Of a DNA stretch of 19,901 nucleotides, positions 1 through 8,477 are shown in pieces. The notes beneath the pieces were generated by a model, which did not search any database, was not told the DNA's origin, and saw only the letters and a list, made by a program, of their open reading frames with translations. A program made the translations under genes and the position numbers. Position 1 is the first letter of the stretch, and the number at the start of each line of letters is the position of its first letter. The DNA lies in the NCBI GenBank assembly GCA_025998575.1, contig BNWD01000006.1, positions 1-19,901 on the forward strand, given 5' to 3'. The DNA is from Alphaproteobacteria bacterium (GTDB lineage: Bacteria > Pseudomonadota > Alphaproteobacteria > RUG11792).

Positions 1-214
1 ACACAGTGACCCTTCTTGCATATATTTAATTGGAAGAACAATTGCAACAGATAAAAAGCATATCTTAATTGACCAATTCAATTACTTTTAAAGTATATAT
101 TGTTGCGGTATTGATAAAAATGCATCTTTGGAGATCTTTCAAAATGCACATATATATGCTAGAATTTGTTTTTGAATAGAATACCATCTCATGTGGCAAT
201 ACACTATTTTATAG

Positions 215-246
215 TTTTAAAACAAAAGAAGTTTGAGGAATTCAAT
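215..246 (+). repeat. IS5-transposase-like fragment
   Basis: Bases 215-246 match 6847-6878 inside the wrecked IS5-family transposase at about 29 of 32 positions. In the matching frame this fragment reads FKTKEV, a stop, then GIQYF, against FKTEEVYGIRY in the other copy. It suggests that a second, more decayed element of the same type once lay here. Only this short stretch aligns, so the call is tentative. Confidence 0.4.
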
Positions 247-305
247 ACTTCTATCCTGGATTTGCGATTAGATACTGTCATGATAAATCTCTCATGTATA
301 ATTGC

Positions 306-358
306 CAGAGTTTTAAATCAAGAAGAGATTCAGAAGAAGTTCGTTAATATTTATCCAT
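306..358 (+). repeat. 53-bp dispersed repeat, copy 1
   Basis: Matches 6295-6347 at 50 of 53 positions. Read in frame on the plus strand the two copies give [V/I]LNQEEIQKKF[V/I][N/H]IYP, and all three differences are first-position changes giving V/I, V/I and N/H. This hints at a relic of a repeated coding sequence such as a mobile-element gene. The family is not recognised. Confidence 0.75.
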
Positions 359-1798
359 ATTTTACAATTGACTTTGTGTATACTCTCTTATTATTAAGAG
401 TTCATTTTTTCACAAAAAATTCACAGTTCTGTTAACAACTCTCTATAATTCTTTTATGGTGACTCCATCTCGCCTCTGGGATACCATAACTCCTTATCTT
501 GTTATGCTTTAATCATAATGGCGGCTACTCTCTTTGCGAATGATTACAATCCTTGTACTTCCACTTCTATATACAGTTTCTTACACCATCCTTTACTAAA
601 AACTGCTGCTATTGCAGTGCTTACACGCATCAATCCACCTGCAAACTCATATCTCTCAAATATGCCCAAACATCTTACTAGGTTATAACGCACACGTAAC
701 CGGTTGATAATCCTGAAAAGAATGGTATGCAGAAATGAAGTTGCAATCATTAGCAAATTTTGACAGATAATCGCGTAAAGTATAATCACAAAGAGAGAAG
801 TGTTGCCATGATTCTGTATCTTGAATGGAATGTATTTTTGATAATAGCAAGGATTTAATGTGCTTGATATTAGGCTTGGAAAGAAAAAAAATAGTTGAAA
901 TATGCTGAAATCTTAGAGATGGATGAGCTTATACTTATGTTCAAAAAAAGAGAATAGGGTCAGAATATAGGCTGCTGTTTACAGGAAACAGGATCTGTTT
1001 TAGTACGTTTGAGGTATGCGTGGAGATAAATACTGCTAAAATTTATACAGAACATATAGTTACAAAGTCTGAGAAATGTTTAGTAAAATCTTGTAACTAG
1101 GTGCTAAAACGTTACCTTGCAAAAAGAATCCAGGAGTCTTTAGCTAAATTGCTTGTTGATAAACTTAATCGTCACTGGAAATAGGTTACTATTCAAAATA
1201 TAACGCAATAAACAATTTAACTATATTTTCATAATTAATTTTAACTTCCTATAACATCTTACTTAGAGATTAAAGAGGCAGATAGAAAGTAACTTTGAAT
1301 ATTGATTACTGTTGGCTGGAATAGATTGTGCTTAAACTATTAGCAAAAACAATTATTAAGCACATTATCTCATATTATCTAGTTGAATCAAAATAAATAT
1401 GTTTAATAATTAACTGAACAAACTTATTTATTAGAAGAAATTTACATATAACTTTGAGTATGCGTTTTGATTAAGAATAACCTTTTGTTTTTCTGCACAA
1501 TTTAGTGAGATAACATACAACCAAGCTTTTGCGCATACATAACTAATTAATTTCATCCTTTATCAAATCTATGATTATACATAAAATACGCACAATTTTA
1601 AATATTGCAGCGTTTGTGTATTTATCTTTGCGTAAAGATCAGATATATTGACAATTATGTCGCAATTAATTGTTGGTTATTAATGAATTGTTAAATAATA
1701 ATATAGGAAGACAAAGAGTGCTGCTTGTTTATCTCGATTGTCCTTCTTGTGCCTTTCCATTATAATGCGGTTGTTTGTTGTATTTTTTTGTTTTGGAT

Positions 1799-3124
1799 AT
1801 GTTTTCTTCGAAAAAAGGCGTGCTCGTGGTTGGATATGGAGTATCTGGGAAGGCAGCATTTGAGTTTTTGAGAAACAACGGGCACGATGTTCTTTTGTTT
1901 GATGATGGCAAGATAGACGTTCCAAACAGAGTCACAGCTATAAACTGGACAGCTATTGATCTCATTGTTAAGAGCCCGTCTGTGCCTTGTTTTGGCAGCA
2001 ATTGTCACAAAATTATTCGCGAGGCTAATGAGAGATCTCTTCCTGTTTTGTCTGTTTTTGACGTTTTTAAGCTATACAATCCTGCCGCTCGAATGGTTGC
2101 TATAACTGGCACTAATGGAAAATCGACGACAACCGCATTGGTTTATCACATATTGAAGAACTCGAATTTTTCAGCTGCAATTGGGGGAAACATTGGGATT
2201 CCTTATTTTTCTATGCCAAAATCTGACATTTATGTTCTTGAGATGTCTTCATATGAGCTTACGAGTTCAAAATATTTGGATTTCGAAATTAGCTGCGTTT
2301 TGAATATCGACCCTGATCATTTGCAATTTCATTTGACATTTTCGAATTATATCGCCGCGAAACATTTGGCTTTGGATCACGCGAAAATCAAGATTTTTTC
2401 TATTGAAGATAAATTAACAACTAGCAAATACAGCTTCAATGAGAATGCTATAAGAATATCTATCGCCAATATTCCAGAGGCAAATTATTACGTTCGTGAA
2501 GGAGTTTTGATAGATTCCGGAGAAGCAGTCATCGATTTGTCGAATTTGGAAGAATTGCGCGGAGCTCATAACCATCAAAATGTTCTGTGCGCGTATGCCA
2601 TTTGCCGAAAATTTGGCCTTCCTCCAAAGGAAATAGCATTGAGCATTGCCAGTTTCAAAGCGCTTCCTCATCGCATGAAAATAGTCAAAAGAATTGGGAA
2701 CGTGTTGTTTGTTAATGATAGCAAAGGGACGAATCCAGTTTCGTCTGCCAAAGCTCTTGCTACATTCGTTGGCCATAAAATCTTCTGGCTAGCCGGAGGG
2801 CGGAGCAAGAAAATTGAGCCGCTACCTTTCGTTTCGCATTATCTCCAAGGCGTTCACAAGATATATCTTTTTGGAGAAGCCGAGGATGAGTTCGATAATA
2901 TTTTTAAAAGTTACGCGAAAACGGCGAAATGCGGATCCATGGAAAGCGCCCTCAACGCGGCATTCATAGAATCGATGAAAATGGAAGATCTTTCGGTAAT
3001 CCTGTTCTCGCCAATGGGAACGAGCTTCGACCAATTCGCAAATTTCGAAGAACGAGGCGACAAATTCATCTCACTGGTCAATAAGCTGTTGATTGAAACT
3101 ATTTACGATTGCAACTGTGATTAA
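1799..3124 (+). CDS. murD: UDP-N-acetylmuramoylalanine--D-glutamate ligase (MurD)
   Basis: Cytoplasmic Mur ligase that adds D-glutamate to UDP-MurNAc-L-Ala with ATP, the second amino-acid step of peptidoglycan precursor synthesis. The 441-residue product has the family order: an N-terminal Rossmann-like motif (VLVVGYGVSGKAA, about 8-20), the ATP-binding loop GTNGKST at 104-110, GGNIGIP, EMSSYEL at 148-154, NIDPDHL at 169-175, then HRMK, NDSKGTN, WLAGGRSKK and a C-terminal SPMGTSFDQF. Length is normal for MurD. I chose the ATG at 1799 because the glycine motif then sits at the usual distance; the frame is open to a TTG at 1775, and neither start has a good ribosome-binding site. It stands alone, away from other mur/fts genes, unlike the usual division/cell-wall cluster. 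A hairpin at 3277-3301 may end its transcript. All key motifs are intact. Confidence 0.97.
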   Translation: MFSSKKGVLVVGYGVSGKAAFEFLRNNGHDVLLFDDGKIDVPNRVTAINWTAIDLIVKSPSVPCFGSNCHKIIREANERSLPVLSVFDVFKLYNPAARMVAITGTNGKSTTTALVYHILKNSNFSAAIGGNIGIPYFSMPKSDIYVLEMSSYELTSSKYLDFEISCVLNIDPDHLQFHLTFSNYIAAKHLALDHAKIKIFSIEDKLTTSKYSFNENAIRISIANIPEANYYVREGVLIDSGEAVIDLSNLEELRGAHNHQNVLCAYAICRKFGLPPKEIALSIASFKALPHRMKIVKRIGNVLFVNDSKGTNPVSSAKALATFVGHKIFWLAGGRSKKIEPLPFVSHYLQGVHKIYLFGEAEDEFDNIFKSYAKTAKCGSMESALNAAFIESMKMEDLSVILFSPMGTSFDQFANFEERGDKFISLVNKLLIETIYDCNCD

Positions 3125-3276
3125 GTTTATCAGCAAACAATTTAACGTAAATATCTTTTCGTTAAGAAGTATTTCATATAATTCACATCAGTTTTATTGA
3201 ATTTTGTATGTGTTATAAGTATATAGCGTGAAGGATAGAAGTTATTAGATATACAAAATTCATAAATGTGAATGTC

Positions 3277-3301
3277 GTCGACTATAAGAGTTATAGTCGA
3301 C
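3277..3301. terminator. Hairpin between convergent genes, possible bidirectional terminator
   Basis: A perfect 11-bp inverted repeat, GTCGACTATAA and TTATAGTCGAC, with a 3-nt GAG loop. It lies between the convergent ends of murD and the HTH gene. On the plus strand it is followed only by TTTGGTT, so the T tract is weak; on the minus strand there is none. Position favours transcription termination, but an operator palindrome is possible. Confidence 0.45.
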
Positions 3302-3320
3302 TTTGGTTATTGCTTGCGCG

Positions 3321-3797
3321 TTACCATATAAATTCCATAATTTTAAATACTGGTTTACCTTCCTCAACTCGTAATTTGTTTGCGAAGAACAGTAATTTCG
3401 CTTTTGTTATTGGTTTTTCGTCTAATATATATTCTTCATTTTTATAAAACGAGCTGCCGAAATGCCTGTTTTTTCTAACTGTATGGCCTTTCGAAACTAT
3501 GTAATCTATTATGTCGGAAAATGTCGAGAAGGAGTTTGCTTCTTTTTTGATTACGATACTCGGAATAACGCCAACATCTTTGCGTGTCGCATTGAATTTA
3601 TGCATCAATTTATACTTCTTACGGCCAACAATTTTTCGAATTTCAGATCTCGCTTTCCGAATTCCAGATCTTGAAAGAAATTTGTTAACAGCGCTCACAG
3701 ACCTTCCAATAGCCATTGCCATAGTCCTTATTTTCTTTCCGTTCGAGAACAATTCTTTCAACTTCTCGAATTCCTCAACCGTCCAGCTATCTGGCAT
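3321..3797 (-). CDS. GcrA-like helix-turn-helix DNA-binding protein
   Basis: Predicted basic, cytoplasmic DNA-binding protein of unknown target. From the ATG at 3797 the 158-residue product starts MPDSWTVEEFEKLKELFSNG, followed by an HTH-like stretch ending in GRSVSAVNKFLSRSGIRKAR. This resembles the start of GcrA, the alphaproteobacterial cell-cycle regulator (W-T-x-E-x-x-x-x-L-K-x-L, then NAVxGKxHRLGL). It lacks the cysteine-containing CxWPxGDP segment I expect in the C-terminal part of GcrA, so it is a relative at best. The C-terminal half (IIDYIVSKGHTVRKN, then ITKAKLLFFANKLR) is not recognised. The frame stays open upstream to an ATG at 3944 and a TTG at 3998, so the protein could be longer; I prefer 3797 because the HTH then starts the protein as in GcrA and an AGG lies 6 nt upstream. 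Convergent with murD. Confidence 0.7.
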   Translation of the reverse strand: MPDSWTVEEFEKLKELFSNGKKIRTMAMAIGRSVSAVNKFLSRSGIRKARSEIRKIVGRKKYKLMHKFNATRKDVGVIPSIVIKKEANSFSTFSDIIDYIVSKGHTVRKNRHFGSSFYKNEEYILDEKPITKAKLLFFANKLRVEEGKPVFKIMEFIW

Positions 3798-3998
3798 TTT
3801 GTACCTGTATCGCTCTTTAATTGATCCATTCGCAATCCTCACCACTCTCGAACTTATATCAATTTCTATAAATTTTTTCACTTTCAATTCCACTGCTGCA
3901 AAACATATCCATATATTAATCTTCGCAAATAAAACTACATCCATCAAAATAAAATTTTTGTCCCAAAAAATTTTAAATAATTTTATTTCTTGAAACAA

Positions 3999-4456
3999 AA
4001 AGAAGAGGATGATGTTATAAAACGAAAAATCTAGCTGTAGTAAAGTTGTTCTCTATCACCTTTATCCTAGCTTTAATGCAATTATATCAATAATAAACAA
4101 TGTGTTCGTTTTCACGTTTCAATACATTGCAAATATTCGACTCAAATCAATTTGTTGGAGCCGGCATTTTACTCATCGCAAAATATTCTATCAATAATAT
4201 ATAATTATTACAGGCAAATCTGAATTGCAATTCACTCATTTTTTTACTCTGCAACACGTTTTATTTTAAATAAGTTACAATGTAAGCAATATTCAAAATT
4301 AAACGCTACTAAAGAATAATGTAATAATTGTTGTTTTTAATGAGCTTGAATATATTACTCATAGTTCTATTAGTAATATATTTCGCATTAGTAAAATGTT
4401 TTTTGGTTTGAGCAATTTTTACATTGCGACTTCAATCCCATTTACAAAAAAATCTC
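3999..4456. other. Spacer with an AT-rich inverted repeat
   Basis: No gene seen. It contains a perfect 11-bp inverted repeat, AATATATTACT at 4349-4359 and AGTAATATATT at 4372-4382, with a 12-nt loop. The stem is almost pure A/T, so it would be a weak hairpin. Its end holds the tRNA-Gly promoter. Confidence 0.6.
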
Positions 4457-4486
4457 TTGCTATCGTTTATCATATTGTGATATACT
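4457..4486 (+). promoter_or_regulatory. Likely sigma-70 promoter of tRNA-Gly-rpmG-ychF
   Basis: TTGCTA at 4457-4462 and TATACT at 4481-4486 with an 18-bp spacer, ending 10 bp before the mature tRNA 5' end. No other obvious promoter lies between the tRNA and rpmG, so it probably drives all three genes. Confidence 0.6.
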
Positions 4487-4496
4487 GTGTATATAT

Positions 4497-4571
4497 GCGG
4501 GTATAGCTCAGTGGTAGAGCACAACCTTGCCAAGGTTGTGGTCGAGGGTCCGAGTCCCTTTGCCCGCTCCA
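4497..4571 (+). tRNA. tRNA-Gly (anticodon GCC)
   Basis: A complete 75-nt cloverleaf with encoded CCA. Acceptor arm GCGGGTA pairs with TGCCCGC (one G-T pair). The D-arm has GCTCAGTGGTAGAGC. The anticodon stem CAACC/GGTTG encloses TTGCCAA with anticodon GCC at 4529-4531, and the T-arm reads GGGTCCGAGTCCC. Discriminator base T precedes CCA at 4569-4571. It reads glycine codons GGC/GGT. The rpmG ribosome-binding site begins only 10 bp after CCA, so the tRNA is probably cut out of a joint tRNA-mRNA transcript. Confidence 0.98.
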
Positions 4572-4593
4572 CTTATTTTTTGGAGGTGATATT

Positions 4594-4761
4594 ATGGCTA
4601 AAGGCCCTGTTATTGCGATTAAATTGTTGAGTTCTGCTGGGACTGGATATTTTTATGTGACGAAGAAGAATCCGAGAACGATTCCAGAGAAGTTGGAACT
4701 TATGAAGTATGATCCAAAAGTTCGAAAACGCGTGCTTTTTAAGGAGCATAAGATTAAGTAA
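4594..4761 (+). CDS. rpmG: 50S ribosomal protein L33
   Basis: Small basic protein of the large ribosomal subunit near the tRNA exit site. The 55-residue product begins [20 protein letters not shown] and continues with [20 protein letters not shown] and a basic end, typical of L33. It has no CxxC pairs, so it is the zinc-independent form. The start is fixed by a strong ribosome-binding site, GGAGGTGAT at 4582-4590, 3 nt before ATG. It sits 22 bp after tRNA-Gly, and its TAA stop directly abuts the ATG of ychF, with a possible ychF ribosome-binding site (AAGGAG at 4741-4746) inside its last codons. This argues for one transcript of tRNA, L33 and YchF. Confidence 0.96.
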   Translation: MAKGPVIAIKLLSSAGTGYFYVTKKNPRTIPEKLELMKYDPKVRKRVLFKEHKIK

Positions 4762-5856
4762 ATGGGTTTTTCTTGCGGGATTGTTGGGCTTCCAAATGTA
4801 GGTAAGTCGACTCTATTCAATGCATTGACGGCAACGGCGATGGCTGATGCGGCAAATTATCCGTTTTGCACGATTGATCCTAATATTGGGCGTGTATTTG
4901 TTCCAGACGAACGCTTGTTCTCATTGGCGAAAATCGCTAGCTCGAAGGAGATTTTGCCTGCTCAACTGAGTTTTGTTGATATAGCTGGCATAGTTAGAGG
5001 GGCAAGTTCTGGTGAAGGGTTGGGAAATAAGTTTCTGGCAACCATAAGAGAAACTGATGCTATTTTGCATGTTGTCAGGTGTTTCGATGACAATGACGTT
5101 ATTCATGTCAATGGGGTTGTTGACCCGATTTCTGATATTGAGACAATCGAAACTGAGTTGTTGCTTGCTGATCTTGAAAGTGTTGAGGGACGTTTTCCTG
5201 GCGTTGAAAAGAAAGCGAAATCTGGCGACGCTGTTGCGAAAGAATTATTGCCACTTTTGACGAGTGTTTTAGAGGTTTTAAAAAGCGGGCAGTTGGCGTG
5301 CAAAACGAGCGTCAGCGATAGCCAACGCTCGTTGCTAAAACAATTGCAATTGCTGACTTCGAAGCCTGTTTTGTATGTTTGCAACGTTGCTGAAAAAGAT
5401 GTTTGCACACATAATGAATATATTAAACGTGTTTTGAAAAGAGCTGCTGGAGCGCCTGTTGTTGTCATTTCTGCGGCGATCGAATCTGAAATCGCGCTTC
5501 TTGATTCAGAGCAAGACAAATCAGATTTTCTGTCTGGCATTGGGCTTAAAGAAGCTGGCTTAAACAAGGTTATTAGACAAGGTTACAATCTTTTAGATTT
5601 AATAACATATTTTACAGTTGGGCCGAAAGAAGCAAGAGCTTGGACGATCAAAAAAGGCATGAAGGCGCCGGCTGCAGCTGGTGTTATTCATTCGGATTTC
5701 GAGCGCGGTTTTATCTGCGCGGAAACTGTTTTTTGGAACGATTATGTCGAGTTTGACGGCGAACAAAAAGCCAAACAAGCTGGAAAAATTCGCTTGGAAG
5801 GCAAGGAATATGTTGTCCAAGACGGTGACATCATGCATTTTAGGTTCAATGTTTGA
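4762..5856 (+). CDS. ychF: Redox-linked ribosome-binding ATPase YchF
   Basis: Universal Obg-related P-loop NTPase that prefers ATP, binds ribosomes and is linked to translation and oxidative-stress control. The 364 residues match the family length. Visible are G1 GLPNVGKST at 9-17, the switch region with [12 protein letters not shown] at 32-43, G3 DIAG at 73-76 followed by [17 protein letters not shown], the NVAEKD segment near 208-213 in place of NKxD (as usual in YchF), a helical middle part, and a C-terminal TGS domain (about 280-363) with [18 protein letters not shown] and [11 protein letters not shown]. The ATG immediately follows the rpmG stop, so translation is likely coupled. No defect is seen. 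Confidence 0.98.
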   Translation: MGFSCGIVGLPNVGKSTLFNALTATAMADAANYPFCTIDPNIGRVFVPDERLFSLAKIASSKEILPAQLSFVDIAGIVRGASSGEGLGNKFLATIRETDAILHVVRCFDDNDVIHVNGVVDPISDIETIETELLLADLESVEGRFPGVEKKAKSGDAVAKELLPLLTSVLEVLKSGQLACKTSVSDSQRSLLKQLQLLTSKPVLYVCNVAEKDVCTHNEYIKRVLKRAAGAPVVVISAAIESEIALLDSEQDKSDFLSGIGLKEAGLNKVIRQGYNLLDLITYFTVGPKEARAWTIKKGMKAPAAAGVIHSDFERGFICAETVFWNDYVEFDGEQKAKQAGKIRLEGKEYVVQDGDIMHFRFNV

Positions 5857-6670
5857 GCTACGATGCTGTATAATATGTGGCCTTTTTGAGGCATATGCAA
5901 GTTGTGGATTCACAAATATTGTTATCTATAATTAGAAGAAAAAATGATTTTCTCAAAGATAGACGTTCATTTTTATAAAATTGTATGATTTATATTGAAA
6001 AACAAAATGTCGCTCAAATCTAAACCAGTTATTGAGCTTTACGTGTTCTTGTTTGCTAATAGACAATAATTGCAAATGAATTTGTGCTCAGAGATAAAAT
6101 ATCCTGCATAGCTCTGCCACTGTTCAAAGATATATAGGAGGCAGCATACAAATGTACTCAAAAAATAGCTCAATGACGAACGCGGCTAAATTTCGTTTTT
6201 GTTGAATAAAAATTGTAATCTTTTAAATTTAAGAAAAAAAGGACAAAGTTCATGAATAATACGTCAATAAAATAAACCAATCATGTGTAATCTACAGAAT
6301 TTTAAATCAAGAAGAGATTCAGAAGAAGTTCATTCATATTTATCCATCTATTGTAAAGACATCCTATTTTATTATATATGTTTTTAGACTCGTTCTATAT
6401 GGTTCTGTAAATACCTTCCTCCTATTATTGGTGCCTATCCTAAAAACATGATGAGCATTTTTTTGAGTCTACAAGTTATTAATAACGACATTATGCTGCT
6501 CGATCGATGAAAAATAAAATATTTTTTTATTGATCAATACTGATGGTATTTGAGCATGTATTGCAAGATGTTTTTGGTAAAGCTCCAGTGAATTTAAATA
6601 ATAAAAAGCAACTTGTGTCGGAAGAGCAAGTATTTAGCGAAAAGATATTATCATTAAGTTTAGATAGCCA
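5857..6670. other. Spacer with repeat and relic sequence
   Basis: No supported gene. It holds copy 2 of the 53-bp repeat at 6295-6347. In the plus frame of 6394-6510 there is an open stretch with LPPIIGAYPKNMM and LQVINNDIMLLDR that looks protein-like but has no start and no recognised family. A 52-codon open frame at 6543-6701 (MVFEHVLQDVFGKAPVNLNN at its start) runs into the transposase relic in another frame and is not recognised. An AGGAGG at about 6137 precedes a 17-codon frame, too short to support. Confidence 0.5.
6295..6347 (+). repeat. 53-bp dispersed repeat, copy 2
   Basis: Matches 306-358 at 50 of 53 positions with no gaps. It lies about 325 bp before the IS5-family transposase relic, while copy 1 lies just after a short IS5-like fragment. 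The order relative to IS5 debris therefore differs between the two sites, and the repeat may come from a different element. Confidence 0.75.
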
Positions 6671-7311
6671 ATGTCGCTTAGAGATCGTTGGCAGAAAATA
6701 AGTCATTTATTTGTTTACGCTAGGCTGAAAATGTTTTCATGTTGCCTGCCTTGGTGTGATTTCCATAAAGAATGCAACATCTGGCATAATCTATACAAAT
6801 ATTTAATGATGGAACGACAGCGCTCTTTTCTGGAATTTTTTGATGATTTTAAAACAGAAGAAGTTTATGGAATTAGATATAGTTTTTATTGATTCAACTA
6901 CTATTAAGCGTCATAAACATGGTCCAGTAGCCTCTAAAGAAAAGATTGCCTCAAAAATATAAGCAGAAACGTTGCTGGAAAATGATCGAAAATTCATATT
7001 ATTGTTGCATGCAACATGTGATTAGCGTCAACGTTATCATAGCACCAACATACGATTCCAAGCCTGTAGAAAGACAGTTATACCTTCTGAATCTCAAGAA
7101 AATAAAAATATCTAAAGTGTACAGCTCAAATAGAAAAGCTCCGTTAATAGTTGCTAAAACAGTATACAAATGTCGTTATTGAAGCGAGAACAGTTTCCAA
7201 AAACGTAAAGAAAACATAAGGTTACGTATACCATTTGATAAACTCGACGTCACTTTTATTGTCTTCGTCGCTCTCATTAAATTTGAACTTTGTCTGCGAT
7301 ACCTAATTTAG
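6671..7311 (+). pseudogene. Broken IS5-family transposase
   Basis: A DDE transposase gene broken by frameshifts and stops. Family signs appear in order in different frames. The start MSLRDRWQKISHLF, then LPWCDFHKECNIWHNLYKY and FLEFFDDFKTEEV, lies in one frame. The catalytic region DIVFIDSTTIKRHKHGPVAS is in a second frame from about 6875. KIHIIV lies around 6990, followed in another frame by PTYDSKP and SSNRK (the YDS and IP.RxNRK blocks). The C-terminal FDKLDVTFIVFVALI, the counterpart of YDKLxxxFLAFxxLA, lies in the frame of 7198-7311. At least three frame changes rule out a working protein. The order and spacing fit the IS427-type subgroup of IS5. I could not define terminal inverted repeats or target-site duplications, so element ends are unknown. 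Confidence 0.88.
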
Positions 7312-7520
7312 AGGAATTGTTAATGGCAATTGGTGAAGTACTTGAAAATAGAGCCTGTGCATTGTCGATAACAATTAAGTTTGCTCATAAAATATTCGCC
7401 TTTTATGATAATTTCCTTGCTAACTCTAATTTCGAGAAGACACACAAAACTCCACGCAACTATTTTGCGTTGCGCAAAGTTTTTTATTCTAAAATACTAC
7501 ATTTGGTTAAGTTTCAAAAT

Positions 7521-7970
7521 CTAATTAATAACACAGTTTTCTCCGATAGTGCATTTATTGCAACAAAGATATGCCTGCTGAACATTTTTCAAGATTACTT
7601 CATCCGCTTCTATTTTATATATTTCTGATATATCTCCGCTTATTATCGCTTTTTTTGTAAAAATAGTCGCCTTTGGAGCCTTCAAAATTCCTTTGGATTT
7701 TATCTTATCTGTAATTATTTTGTCACCAAATAGATAAAATTCACCGCTTATTTTTATTTTCTTCGCCGTTAAATTGTAATTGAAAGTCGCATTACCATCG
7801 GAATATAAGCTTTCAGTGATAAAAACATTTCTGTTAGCAACAATATCTCCATAATTATGAAGAAAACCTTCTAAATAAACATAAGAAAAATCAGGCGAAG
7901 CGATTTCTGAACTATTTCCAATATTTAGAAACGACACCAAACACACAAAACACAAAATTTTCTTTAACAT
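7521..7970 (-). CDS. Small secreted protein, possible beta-helix fold
   Basis: Not recognised as a known family. From the ATG at 7970 the 149-residue product has a clear signal peptide (MLKKILCFVCLVSFLNIGNS, cleavage around 20-25). The mature part alternates short hydrophobic and polar strands with regular spacing (for example KKIKISGEFYLFGDKIITDK, then AIISGDISEIYKIEADEVIL), as in bactofilin-like or other right-handed beta-helix proteins. The C-terminus carries four cysteines, at 136, 137, 140 and 146 (LCCNKCTIGENC), which could form disulphides or bind metal after export. The frame is open to a TTG at 8000, but that adds ten residues before the signal peptide, so I prefer 7970; neither has a clear ribosome-binding site. 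It is a single gene, with IS5 debris on one side and a lysA-like relic on the other. Confidence 0.72.
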   Translation of the reverse strand: MLKKILCFVCLVSFLNIGNSSEIASPDFSYVYLEGFLHNYGDIVANRNVFITESLYSDGNATFNYNLTAKKIKISGEFYLFGDKIITDKIKSKGILKAPKATIFTKKAIISGDISEIYKIEADEVILKNVQQAYLCCNKCTIGENCVIN

Positions 7971-8072
7971 ATTTTTTTCGTAAACGCAGCTAACTACCAA
8001 TATAGCCTTTCAAATTTGTGTTAATTTTTAGTTAAAATTTGCAAAAAATTTTACGCTTCTGGCTTTTAATTT

Positions 8073-8288
8073 ATGAAAGGTTATGCTCCGCTTCTTAGTT
8101 CTTTTTTGTTGGAAAAAATTCCATTGATAACAAATGTTTTAGGAGCGCCTGTGTGTTACATCTAAATTAATAAAGTTATGTTTATTTCGCAAAAATATGC
8201 GTTTTCTAAATTATCAGAACCATCTGAAAACGTACTGTTACTGCAAGCAAATTGCATTATACATATTATGATAAAATTATTGACGTAA
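8073..8288 (+). pseudogene. lysA: Possible 5' remnant of diaminopimelate decarboxylase (lysA)
   Basis: One plus frame of 72 codons with a single internal stop (TAA at 8163-8165) reads like the start of LysA. KIPLITNVLGAPVCYI resembles the family's PLxxIAxxxGTPxYVYS. It is followed by ISQKYAFSKLSE and then LLLQANCIIHIMIKLL, which resembles ICYAVKANSNxAILKLL around the cofactor-binding lysine. That lysine is replaced (QAN instead of KAN). The rest of the gene, more than 300 residues, is absent; the frame ends at TAA 8286-8288 where the tRNA-Ser promoter begins. LysA makes lysine from meso-diaminopimelate. The identification rests on weak residue patterns, so other origins are possible. Confidence 0.4.
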
Positions 8289-8308
8289 CATCGCTATTTT
8301 TATATAAT
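8280..8308 (+). promoter_or_regulatory. Strong sigma-70 promoter of tRNA-Ser
   Basis: TTGACG at 8280-8285 and TATAAT at 8303-8308 separated by 17 bp, near consensus, with the mature tRNA starting 17 bp after the -10 box. The -35 box overlaps the end of the lysA-like relic. Confidence 0.8.
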
Positions 8309-8325
8309 AATTGTGTAATTATTTT

Positions 8326-8417
8326 GGAGAGATGGCCGAGAGGCTGAAGGCGACGGTTTGCTAAACCGTTATACGGTTAAAACTGTATCGGGGGTTCGAA
8401 TCCCCCTCTCTCCGCCA
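8326..8417 (+). tRNA. tRNA-Ser (anticodon GCT)
   Basis: A 92-nt class II tRNA with encoded CCA. Acceptor arm GGAGAGA pairs with TCTCTCC, the discriminator is G, and CCA is at 8415-8417. The anticodon stem ACGGT/ACCGT encloses TTGCTAA with anticodon GCT at 8360-8362. A long variable arm and a T-arm GGGGGTTCGAATCCCCC follow, as expected for serine tRNAs. It reads AGC/AGT codons. Confidence 0.98.
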
Positions 8418-8477
8418 AAAATCGATTTTATGAAAATTCAATAGAATGTTATTTGGTCTTATTTTTATTTCATATGT

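Larger units (their letters stand above)
1..1774. other. Long spacer without a supported gene
   Basis: About 1.7 kb with only short open frames on either strand. The frame at 166-435 (+) starts with TTG, has no ribosome-binding site and contains two stretches repeated elsewhere in the window (see the repeat entries), so I read it as mobile-element debris. A frame at 544-789 (-) encodes 81 residues with a hydrophobic start and a basic middle but matches no family I know; it may be a relic. A 9-bp inverted repeat (TAGTTACAA at 1057-1065, TTGTAACTA at 1091-1099) is present without a following T run. The rest shows nothing recognisable. Confidence 0.6.

Noticed and set aside
166..435. 89-codon open frame (+)
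   Set aside because: TTG start, no ribosome-binding site, and it contains two stretches repeated in the IS-debris region; treated as relic sequence.
544..789. 81-codon open frame (-)
   Set aside because: No ribosome-binding site, no recognisable family and no continuation; not supported as a gene.
4349..4382. AT-only hairpin as a terminator
   Set aside because: No gene ends nearby, the stem is nearly pure A/T, and such repeats are expected by chance in this base composition.
6543..6701. 52-codon open frame (+) with a protein-like composition
   Set aside because: No ribosome-binding site, runs into the transposase relic in another frame, and no family is recognised.
7290..7628. 112-codon open frame (+)
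   Set aside because: Its second half lies antisense to the secreted-protein gene at 7521-7970 and the first half overlaps the transposase relic; probably chance.
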